Part shown: piece by piece, positions 57,464 through 64,000 of the stretch
Layout of the letters: each line of letters opens with the position of its first letter
How positions within the stretch are numbered: position 1 is the stretch's first letter
Source of the DNA: Hahellaceae bacterium
Lineage (GTDB): Bacteria > Pseudomonadota > Gammaproteobacteria > Pseudomonadales > Oleiphilaceae
DNA: 64,000 nt
Direction of reading: 5' to 3'
Assembly (NCBI GenBank): GCA_016744695.1
Contig: JADGDV010000016.1
Location: 5,202-69,201 of the forward strand
The notes under the pieces: model-generated
The model's database searches: none
What the model was told of the DNA's origin: nothing
Seen by the model: the letters and a program-made list of their open reading frames with translations, nothing else
Translations under genes and position numbers: made by a program

Positions 57464-57964
57464 TTATCTCTCCTTGGCAGCATTATCGACGGCAGTCATA
57501 ATGGCATCATGCTTCCAAGATACGATTGAGCTAGTATTGCTTGTTATGTGCCTGGGTATATTTGATGGTGGAGTATCACCTTTGTGTACAGCAATAACCC
57601 CTTTCCCCATTTTTATGCTTTGCTCTACTTCCCACTTAACCCAGTCACTTTTCATACTTTTTTCAGAAAGGTAGATTATGGTTACTGATGTGTTTTCAAT
57701 TTTCTCTCTTATTTGCCTCTTTATGTATTCGGCATTTTCACTATTAAAAGCTTCCTTAACTGAGTGATCAGAGAATTCTAGGTCTGAACTGTCATTTTTA
57801 GACTGCCCTCTTAGTAAATTTACTTCGTTCATATCTTCATGTGAAAAACTGATGAAAACATTTCGTTTAATTGTTTCACCCGCCTCTTTTAACCTTTCTT
57901 TTGCTTTTTGCTCTAAGGTTTTTTTATCTGAAGGTGAAAAACCGTATCCGCCACCACCACCCAT
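57464..57964 (-). CDS. TIR-domain protein with poly-glycine N-terminus
   Basis: 166 residues from the ATG at 57964, chosen for its AAGGAG site. The protein begins MGGGGGYGFSPSDKK, and a helical lead-in follows to residue 32. The TIR-like domain (ThsB/DUF1863 style) runs from RNVFISFSHED (35-45) to IVSWKHDAIM; VTIIYLSEKSMKSDWVKWE carries the likely NADase Glu (E112). TIR domains in phage defence cleave NAD+ or make cyclic ADP-ribose signals. It begins 10 bp after the QueC-like gene and immediately precedes the DUF4231 gene. The bare glycine run, exposed after Met removal, is unusual and may be a modification site for the QueC-like enzyme (inference). Confidence 0.85.
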   Translation of the reverse strand: MGGGGGYGFSPSDKKTLEQKAKERLKEAGETIKRNVFISFSHEDMNEVNLLRGQSKNDSSDLEFSDHSVKEAFNSENAEYIKRQIREKIENTSVTIIYLSEKSMKSDWVKWEVEQSIKMGKGVIAVHKGDTPPSNIPRHITSNTSSIVSWKHDAIMTAVDNAAKER

Positions 57965-57974
57965 AACATGCTCC

Positions 57975-58556
57975 TTAAAATTGAAATTCTTTACAAGAAA
58001 TACAGTGACCACAAGGTGCCTCTCCACCAGCATGACATGAATAAGTACCCTCAATACCTCGGGACTTTGCCATTTCTACAACATCATTTTTACTAAAACC
58101 TCGTAAAGGTGCGACAATCTCGATTTTACGCCCCAATGCTTTAGATATCGTATATTCCGCTGATATTAAAAAATCATCTGTTTGATCAGGAAAAAGAGCT
58201 GTGCTTTCATCCAATAGGCCAAGTGATACAGCAGTGCAACTATTTTGAAAGGCAAATGCTGAGGCTGTTAATAACAGCAGCATGTTACGACCCGGTAGAA
58301 ATGCATCATCGACAATGTGTTTTCGTGAATCTGTAATACCAGAGGTAATAGTTTGGCCATAATTTGGTATATCTATCCTTACAGGAGAGGACAAACCAAA
58401 CCTATCACAATGCTGCCTAGCACCATTAAACTCTTTTTCAACATTGAGTTGACCGTAATTAACAAAAAGTGGTATTTGATTTCTTCCGATTTCTTTGGCT
58501 AAAACAGACATTAAGCTTGAATCAAGTCCGCCAGATAACAGCGTAACAATGCTCAT
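57975..58556 (-). CDS. QueC-like enzyme (Cap9-type) of a defence operon
   Basis: 193 residues. SGGLDSS (8-14) is the PP-loop ATP-binding motif, and PGRNMLLLLTASAFA the QueC signature. Zinc ligands are C174, C182, C185 and C188. True QueC makes 7-cyano-7-deazaguanine and is about 230 residues long; this one stops four residues after the last Cys-Lys turn. There are no queD, queE or queF genes nearby, and it lies between OGG-like and TIR genes with a 4-bp overlap. QueC paralogues in type IV CBASS (Cap9) are reported, as I recall, to attach a 7-deazaguanine to a protein N-terminal Gly. A similar role is likely here. Confidence 0.85.
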   Translation of the reverse strand: MSIVTLLSGGLDSSLMSVLAKEIGRNQIPLFVNYGQLNVEKEFNGARQHCDRFGLSSPVRIDIPNYGQTITSGITDSRKHIVDDAFLPGRNMLLLLTASAFAFQNSCTAVSLGLLDESTALFPDQTDDFLISAEYTISKALGRKIEIVAPLRGFSKNDVVEMAKSRGIEGTYSCHAGGEAPCGHCISCKEFQF

Positions 58557-59257
58557 ACTGCCACCTTATAGTTTAAATTTCTCATAATGAACCACATGGC
58601 TTGATCGACAACAGATACAGAGTGCTCAAAAATTTTTATTATATTAATGAAAGCATCTTCAATATCTTCATACTTATCAATTTTACCAAGCTGGTATGTA
58701 GTGATATTTTGTTTATTTGAAAGTTTAATGTAATGTACAATATGCCTATCCAAAATAGCCAAGCTATCTGTATAGCCAACATTCTTTAAAAAATGGCTGG
58801 CTTGTTTTGGGCCAATTCCTGGGCAAGCCGCGACAATCTCTCTGCGTAATTCTCTAGCGGTTAAGCCATTTTCAAATAACTTTTTAAATGAACCATAACA
58901 ATTAATCACATTAGAGTAAGCTTCAGCAATAAACTTAGCCTTAGCATTTGGATAACGATAAGATTTATAACTTTTTTCCTCAAACCGATCACTAACAGCA
59001 CCGCTTAATAAAACAGCCAATTCATTTACCAACTCAATTTGCGTTACCGCTCTTCTTTTATTTAAAATTTTATTGGAAGTAATTAAATCAGAATATGCCA
59101 CAGCAATCTCATACCTAACACCACTACCCAAAATGCAAATAAGCATTTCATTTAAAATTTCTTCTTCGCTCATGTCAAACCAATTAATGGGTTTAACGAT
59201 ATCTTCAACATCCAAACAAAGACCTGCTATAGCACGATTAATTTGCTGTAACTGCAT
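58553..59257 (-). CDS. OGG-like HhH-GPD DNA glycosylase family protein
   Basis: 234 residues. The helix-hairpin-helix and GPD elements read CPGIGPKQASHFLKNVGY and AILDRHIVHYI. The catalytic Lys (K151) and Asp (D170) of OGG-type glycosylases are kept. The pattern is closest to the OGG2/AGOG group. OGG-like proteins are ancillary in type IV CBASS. The stop overlaps the QueC-like start by 4 bp, and its start lies 20 bp inside the TGT-like gene. Here it may act on deazaguanine-containing bases or nucleosides rather than in DNA repair. Confidence 0.82.
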   Translation of the reverse strand: MQLQQINRAIAGLCLDVEDIVKPINWFDMSEEEILNEMLICILGSGVRYEIAVAYSDLITSNKILNKRRAVTQIELVNELAVLLSGAVSDRFEEKSYKSYRYPNAKAKFIAEAYSNVINCYGSFKKLFENGLTARELRREIVAACPGIGPKQASHFLKNVGYTDSLAILDRHIVHYIKLSNKQNITTYQLGKIDKYEDIEDAFINIIKIFEHSVSVVDQAMWFIMRNLNYKVAV

Positions 59258-60239
59258 AACTATCTCCTTGACTTGCCATTGATTTAATTAAGTTGTTAAT
59301 AATATCTCTTTGCGGGCCTTTGATGTATTTAGAAATCATTGATTCTTTTTGGCCCGTAGCTATTGACACTCTAAGTTGCTCCATCCACTTATCATAAAAA
59401 TCTAGGTTGTGCAGGTAGCACTTTGTAAGTAAGCCCATATCCTTTTCATTTCCCCATCGACCTTGATGCGCGTATAGATCAAAATGTAAAGTGTGATGCA
59501 ATGTAGCCGTTTCGTAATCAACAACTGTCTGACACCAGTCTAGACCATCAAAAGAATCAGCCCCCACAAATGAATAAACCATCATAGATAATGGATTACC
59601 TGTTCCTAAAATATGCAAATTTTGATAAGTCTCAAGTTTGTTTAAAGCATCCCTTATTCGAGATATATTAATAGCCACCTCGATCATACCTGACCCTAGC
59701 TCTCGCTCTGGAATTGCTAGTAATTTCGGTCTACTATTTTTACTTATATCAACACAATAACGAATATAATCCTCTATCGATTTACAATGTATTATTGGCG
59801 ATATAATGGGTTTATTAATTTGTTTAACTATTTTACTTATATCACCAGAAATATGACTTGGCTGTACTGTTTTATTTTTAAAAGTAACATATTCATCAAA
59901 ACAAAATGCATGAGAGACCCTGTTATCAGCCAATGTCTTTAAATATTTTCTCCTGTTCCATCTTTTTGATTTTGACCAAACCACTTCGTAAATACCAGAA
60001 TCAAATAAAAGTATTTGATTCTGGTCGCAAGCAGTCATTAGTGCCTTTTTTAGATCACTATTATTTTTATTCTTATGAATATCAAAGCAAGACACCAAAA
60101 ATTGAGGAAAATTAAAGGATACTAACAGTTCAATATGATCAATTACTCCCCATGTATTTTTTGCCACTGATGAAACTGATGGATAGAAAACGGGTGTTGG
60201 CAAACCGCCTATCGTTTTATTCATTACTTTATTTTCCAT
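59238..60239 (-). CDS. TGT-like protein (Cap10/DpdA-related)
   Basis: 333 residues; ATG 60224 is an alternative start. LLFDSGIYEVVW and LHILGTGNPLSMMVYSFVGADSFDGLDW are the TIM-barrel strands of the tRNA-guanine transglycosylase superfamily, the latter with the GADSFD nucleophile region (D228, D231). The CxCxxC zinc motif of true TGTs is missing. It begins directly after the hsdS stop (TAAATG), so the new operon is read through from the RM genes. It likely handles a 7-deazaguanine base. Confidence 0.8.
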   Translation of the reverse strand: MENKVMNKTIGGLPTPVFYPSVSSVAKNTWGVIDHIELLVSFNFPQFLVSCFDIHKNKNNSDLKKALMTACDQNQILLFDSGIYEVVWSKSKRWNRRKYLKTLADNRVSHAFCFDEYVTFKNKTVQPSHISGDISKIVKQINKPIISPIIHCKSIEDYIRYCVDISKNSRPKLLAIPERELGSGMIEVAINISRIRDALNKLETYQNLHILGTGNPLSMMVYSFVGADSFDGLDWCQTVVDYETATLHHTLHFDLYAHQGRWGNEKDMGLLTKCYLHNLDFYDKWMEQLRVSIATGQKESMISKYIKGPQRDIINNLIKSMASQGDSYAVTAN

Positions 60240-61535
60240 TTAGTTAACCTTTACCTTCCCTGTTAAAAGGTCTTGCATAAGACCTTTTTTAATTCCCCTA
60301 TACTCTTTAACTTCATACTGAAATAGCTTTAGTTTTTTATCTATCAATTCGACTCCTTCATAGATAAATTCTTGCTCTTTCACCGGTGGAAATGCAACTA
60401 AGAGCTTACCTAATATATTAGAATTAAGATTTGCCATTGTCGTACCTACAGCCAGGCCATCGACTTGTGACTGTATAAACCTTGTCCCGTATAACGTAGA
60501 AAACCATCCTCCATGTATTATTAACGAGCTAACTCTAAGTAGTAAACACCCAGTACCGCATATAAATCCGATATTATTTAACTCTTTAGCAATATATGTG
60601 GATCGGGTGAGGTCACCTCGCCTTGAAAAAACAACATCATTAGCTTTCACTTTATGCCTAGATAGTGAATTAGCTTTACCCTCTGTAATTTGAGCTATTT
60701 TCTCAAAAGATATTACTCCTTCAATAATATCTTGGGGCATAATGACAGGTACGCCTGTCTCTACATATTCATACGAATGTAGCTGGCTACCAAATGGTCC
60801 TGTTTGCACAAAGCCATCACCCTCTATTTTTTCTTTAAGCGAGCAAACCTCCCACTCCTTCGGCACCCAGCCCAACTCGGTTTGTTTGTAGAGTTCGGGA
60901 GCATCTTCAACACTGGGGCGGAGTTTTCCGCCTTTTGAGTTTGGTGTATCACCCGTGGTCATATCAATGCCACGGGTGAATAGGTCGGCCATCATGCCTT
61001 GTTTGATGGCAGTGTATTTATCGATGAGGGTTTGTGTTTTTTCGATTAGCTTATCGACGGTGCTTAGGATTTTGGCGATTTTTTGTTGTTGCGACAGGCT
61101 AGGTATAAATACAATTTCATTCTCAACAATTGTAGTATTTAGGTTTACTTGTGTTCCTGGCTGGCCACGCTTTTCAAAATCTTTTTCATGAAACTGCAAA
61201 AGATAATAAAGGTATTCGGTGTTAGCATTCTGAATATCATAAATTTGTACAAATCCATCGTGTATGCAAGCAGGCATATCTACGATCATTGGCTTACCAA
61301 CAGTCGCACATATTGACATAATCAAATCACCAGCATCAACTCTCAATGATCGTAATTGACCAAGAGGCGATAAATATTGCTGAGTCTGCCTTAAGTATTT
61401 TTTATTTCTTTGTGTTACGTCTGAGATTCTTACCCAGCCAACGTCCCCACCAAAGAAGTCAGGATTGTTAATAGGTCGTGGTGATGCTCCTCTTCTGACT
61501 TTCGAAAAGGAGCCAATAGACTGAAACTCACTCAT
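60240..61535 (-). CDS. hsdS: Type I restriction enzyme, S (specificity) subunit
   Basis: 431 residues from the ATG at 61535, behind AGGAG; it overlaps the hsdM stop. Two target-recognition domains (about 1-150 and 215-390) are separated by the conserved helices KIAKILSTVDKLIEKTQ, and the C-terminal helix ends GIKKGLMQDLLTGKVKV. The second TRD is AT-rich like the genes behind it. It sets the DNA sequence recognised. Confidence 0.93.
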   Translation of the reverse strand: MSEFQSIGSFSKVRRGASPRPINNPDFFGGDVGWVRISDVTQRNKKYLRQTQQYLSPLGQLRSLRVDAGDLIMSICATVGKPMIVDMPACIHDGFVQIYDIQNANTEYLYYLLQFHEKDFEKRGQPGTQVNLNTTIVENEIVFIPSLSQQQKIAKILSTVDKLIEKTQTLIDKYTAIKQGMMADLFTRGIDMTTGDTPNSKGGKLRPSVEDAPELYKQTELGWVPKEWEVCSLKEKIEGDGFVQTGPFGSQLHSYEYVETGVPVIMPQDIIEGVISFEKIAQITEGKANSLSRHKVKANDVVFSRRGDLTRSTYIAKELNNIGFICGTGCLLLRVSSLIIHGGWFSTLYGTRFIQSQVDGLAVGTTMANLNSNILGKLLVAFPPVKEQEFIYEGVELIDKKLKLFQYEVKEYRGIKKGLMQDLLTGKVKVN

Positions 61536-64000
61536 AACCCAACTCCTGCAAGAACCCATCTAGCAATACAGCCTGCTGATCTCGCTCGGCCAGAATATCC
61601 TTCACCGTTACCGCGTATTTACCATGTAGATTTTCCACAGCTTTCACTAAATGCGTAACAAGCTGACGAAGATATTGATCAAAACTATCTTGCATTAATC
61701 GCTTAAAGCGCTTCTCAATAAGCTCACGTGCTTCTTCTGGTGTAATCTTCTCACGGGCTTTTTGAACCAAATCATCCTTTTTCTTTTCTGCTTCTTTAAT
61801 GCCTGCTTTTAGGTCTTTAAGTTCTTTTTCTAGGGCGATGTGCTGGGCCAGTTTTTGAACGATGGTGTTATTGGCTTTATTCAGTGCTTCGATTTGTGCT
61901 TCTAATTCTTTTGCTCTGGCTTCGTCTTCTTTTTTAGCGAACTTCATCTCTTTCTTAAGATCACGCAGTTGGCCGTTATTTTCTTTTTGTGCGGCTTTAA
62001 AACCTTTCACTTGTGCCTTGGGCAGCACGCCGTTTTCATTGGTCGCTCCCGACATCCTGTCTCCCGCGACACTAGAACATCCCTGTTCGTCGTCTTCGTC
62101 GCTATCGCTGTCTTCATCTTCTTCTGATACTTCATTAGCCGCTGCAAAAAGTGCTTCTAATTCATTAATACGTGCTTGATCTTTTTTCAACTCCGCCAGC
62201 ACTTCTGGAAACTGTGATTGTAAAATTTCTTCATCAGGTATCAGCTCTGCATTCCAGCCTGAATTCGCGATGGATTTTAGTTCGGCTTCTGAGTTTTTAA
62301 AGTTGTTAGCCATCGCCCCACGGATTTGATAAAGGCTTAACAAGTTTTGTGGTAACAGGGCTTTTACAATGCTGTTTAATGATTCGCGGCGTAAGGCGAA
62401 TACCCCTTTAGAGCCTGTTAGATCATCCCCTAGCTTATGAAATGCTGGGGCGAAGGTTTGCTCCCACCAATTGTCTAGCTGGTCGCTTAGGGCTTGGTGT
62501 TTTTCGATTACTGATGGATACGTTTCTAAGGTGGTTTTAATAGCCGCTTTATCGCTGATGATTTCATTAAACGACTGATAACCTGCCTTGCTGGTATGAT
62601 CTACTGTTTCTTTTGTATTAAAGAGAGCATTCTGCAAGCCTGTGTAGTTATCCCAATAGCTTTGCAGTGCGTTTACTTCTGCCGTGGGTATGCCTCCGTT
62701 TAGGTGGGCTTTTACGTCATGGGGTTCTGGTGCGGGGCTGTTGTCTACATAGCGGCGTATGTTTAGGTTATAGCCTTCGGCTGCTAGTTCGCTAATGGGT
62801 ACGGCGCGGGCGTATTTTTCTAGGTGTTTTGATTTTGAAGGTGCTTCGACTTCGCTCAGCATGACTGTGTGGTTTAGGGACTGATACACATGGCTGATTT
62901 TTTCAATGTCTTCTGGGCGTAGTTGGTTTTGGTTTTTGCCTTCTTTGTATTCACGGTCGGCATTGATGAAGACGACGTGTTGTCGTTGTGCGGCATTGGC
63001 TTTGTTGATGACCAATACACAGGCCGGTATGCCGGTGCCGTAGAACAGGCCTTGGGGTAAACCGATCACCGCTTCTAATATGCCTTGCTCGATGAGTTTT
63101 TGGCGGCATTGCTTTTCTTCACCACCACGGAATAACACACCGTGAGGCATAACCACGGCCATTTTGCCGTTTTGTTTCAGTGACGCGACCATGTGTTGCA
63201 CAAACATAAAGTCGGCTTTTTTGCCGCCTTCGGGTAGCCAGGTATGAAAGCGCCCTGTGTGTTCCATACCCAGTTTTTGATAGTTTTGAGAAAAGGGAGG
63301 GTTAGCGATTACGCGGTCGAAGCTGCGAATTTCACCATTGGCGGTTACATGCTGCGGCTTGGCTAAGGTGTCTTCATTTTGAATATTGGCCCCACCTGCG
63401 CCGTGCAAAATCATGTTCATTTTACAGATAGACCATGTAGTACCGCTGTCTTCTTGGCCGAACAGGTCTATTTTGCTGACATCACCGCCCGTTTCTTCTA
63501 CATAATTTTTACTTTGAATAAGCATACCGCCTGAACCACAGGTAGGATCATAAATTTCCATACCTTCATTCGGTTGCAGTAACTCCACTAATAATCGCAC
63601 CACTTCACTTGGTGTGTAGAATTCACCGCCTTTTTTACCCGCGCTGTCGGCAAAGAATTTGATAAGGTATTCGTAGGCGGCTCCGAGCAGGTCAGGGAAT
63701 TCAAAATCGTCATTGGTGAGGGGGATGCTATTAAAGTGTTGTATGAACTGTACTAGCACATTGTCTTCCATGGGCTTTTTGCCCACTTTTTTATTGAAGT
63801 TAATGTGCTTGAGTACGTCTTCTAGACCTTTGGTGGTATTGGCGTCTTCTAATGCGGCGAGGGCTTTGTTTAGTTCGGTGCCTACATTGCTTTTGATGTG
63901 TTTAATGGTATGCCATGCAGCGGCATCGGGTACGAAGTAAGCATATTGGCTTGGGTCATCCAGTAGCATTTGGATGGTGTCGTCGTCATGGCCTTCGTTT
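61528..64000 (-). CDS. hsdM: Type I restriction enzyme, M (methylase) subunit (5' end outside window)
   Basis: More than 813 residues visible. The SAM motif DPTCGSGGML and catalytic NPPF in VIANPPFSQ mark an N6-adenine methylase. FGEFYTPSEVVRLL-like GGEFYTPSEVV precedes them. The C-terminal third is a long coiled coil (KKEMKFAKKEDEARAKELEAQ). In front of it is a highly acidic run (SEEDEDSDSDEDDEQ) and a short insert encoded by a palindromic element. The frame continues past the right edge. Confidence 0.94.
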   Translation of the reverse strand, partial: NEGHDDDTIQMLLDDPSQYAYFVPDAAAWHTIKHIKSNVGTELNKALAALEDANTTKGLEDVLKHINFNKKVGKKPMEDNVLVQFIQHFNSIPLTNDDFEFPDLLGAAYEYLIKFFADSAGKKGGEFYTPSEVVRLLVELLQPNEGMEIYDPTCGSGGMLIQSKNYVEETGGDVSKIDLFGQEDSGTTWSICKMNMILHGAGGANIQNEDTLAKPQHVTANGEIRSFDRVIANPPFSQNYQKLGMEHTGRFHTWLPEGGKKADFMFVQHMVASLKQNGKMAVVMPHGVLFRGGEEKQCRQKLIEQGILEAVIGLPQGLFYGTGIPACVLVINKANAAQRQHVVFINADREYKEGKNQNQLRPEDIEKISHVYQSLNHTVMLSEVEAPSKSKHLEKYARAVPISELAAEGYNLNIRRYVDNSPAPEPHDVKAHLNGGIPTAEVNALQSYWDNYTGLQNALFNTKETVDHTSKAGYQSFNEIISDKAAIKTTLETYPSVIEKHQALSDQLDNWWEQTFAPAFHKLGDDLTGSKGVFALRRESLNSIVKALLPQNLLSLYQIRGAMANNFKNSEAELKSIANSGWNAELIPDEEILQSQFPEVLAELKKDQARINELEALFAAANEVSEEDEDSDSDEDDEQGCSSVAGDRMSGATNENGVLPKAQVKGFKAAQKENNGQLRDLKKEMKFAKKEDEARAKELEAQIEALNKANNTIVQKLAQHIALEKELKDLKAGIKEAEKKKDDLVQKAREKITPEEARELIEKRFKRLMQDSFDQYLRQLVTHLVKAVENLHGKYAVTVKDILAERDQQAVLLDGFLQELGYE
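62042..62088. repeat. Palindromic element inside hsdM
   Basis: GTCGC (62042-62046) pairs with GCGAC (62066-62070) around the hairpin GACATCCTGTC (62051-62061); a second hairpin GAACATCCCTGTTC lies at 62075-62088. The element is in frame and encodes GCSSVAGDRMSGAT in HsdM. It resembles dispersed palindromic elements rather than protein-coding sequence. Confidence 0.6.

Noticed and set aside
57964..58054. Upstream start for the TIR protein at 58054
   Set aside because: It would overlap the QueC-like gene by 80 bp and encode unrelated sequence; the ATG at 57964 has a strong ribosome-binding site.
57975..58556. Ordinary queuosine biosynthesis gene
   Set aside because: No queD, queE or queF nearby, shortened C-terminus, and overlap with OGG-like and TIR genes in a defence island.
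57041..60239. Standard type IV CBASS
   Set aside because: There is no CD-NTase in the operon or anywhere else in the window.

Overview
The window looks like a chromosomal stretch of a moderately AT-rich marine-type gammaproteobacterium. YacL (UPF0231), YebG behind a LexA box, a FabR-like TetR regulator, DUF2956, an FFLEELY-motif protein and two wax ester synthase/DGAT-type acyltransferases point to a lipid-storing, Oceanospirillales/Alteromonadales-like organism. This is inference from gene content; no species is claimed.

Region 1 (1-9.8 kb): an internally deleted AraC-type remnant, a DUF1348 protein, a large Amt-PAS-PAS-GGDEF-EAL fusion followed by relics of two sensory genes (MCP hairpin, Cache-like domain), then a four-gene glucosylglycerate operon: glycerate kinase, glucosyl-3-phosphoglycerate phosphatase-like HAD, glucosyl-3-phosphoglycerate synthase and a GH13_18 phosphorylase. 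Together these could make and recycle a compatible solute.

Region 2 (9.8-24 kb): WS/DGAT, CbiX, Kef-type antiporter, aldehyde and 2-hydroxyacid dehydrogenases with a TetR regulator, a 2Fe-2S protein fused at DNA level to the start of a lost flavoprotein gene, MscS, a hotdog protein with a MarR regulator and its palindromic operator, YacL, a YHS protein, and a translationally coupled cassette of two ATP-grasp proteins, an MFS-like transporter and a DinB-like protein that may be a small-molecule pathway.

Region 3 (24-49.7 kb): many signalling genes (7TM hybrid kinase, HD-GYP gene broken by an in-frame TAA, two GGDEF receptors, PilZ), a large phytase-like/choice-of-anchor I lipoprotein, RecQ, FabR-like regulator, two unrecognised coupled genes, YebG, a second WS/DGAT, an alpha/beta hydrolase, an FFLEELY protein and a crotonase.

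Region 4 (49.7-64 kb, all on the minus strand): a type I restriction-modification locus (hsdM-hsdS ... hsdR-M48 peptidase) with an insertion of accessory genes between hsdS and hsdR. Immediately behind hsdS lies an overlapping operon for a TGT-like protein, an OGG-like glycosylase, a QueC-like protein, a TIR-domain protein whose N-terminus is a run of five glycines, and a two-TM DUF4231/SLATT-like protein. The TGT/OGG/QueC trio is the ancillary set known from type IV CBASS, but no CD-NTase is present here; the TIR protein takes its place. This is the best candidate for an undescribed defence system. Further along the island are a decayed AlbA_2/Schlafen-type gene, a Phd antitoxin with an internally deleted ParE toxin bracketed by direct repeats, and a Fic protein.
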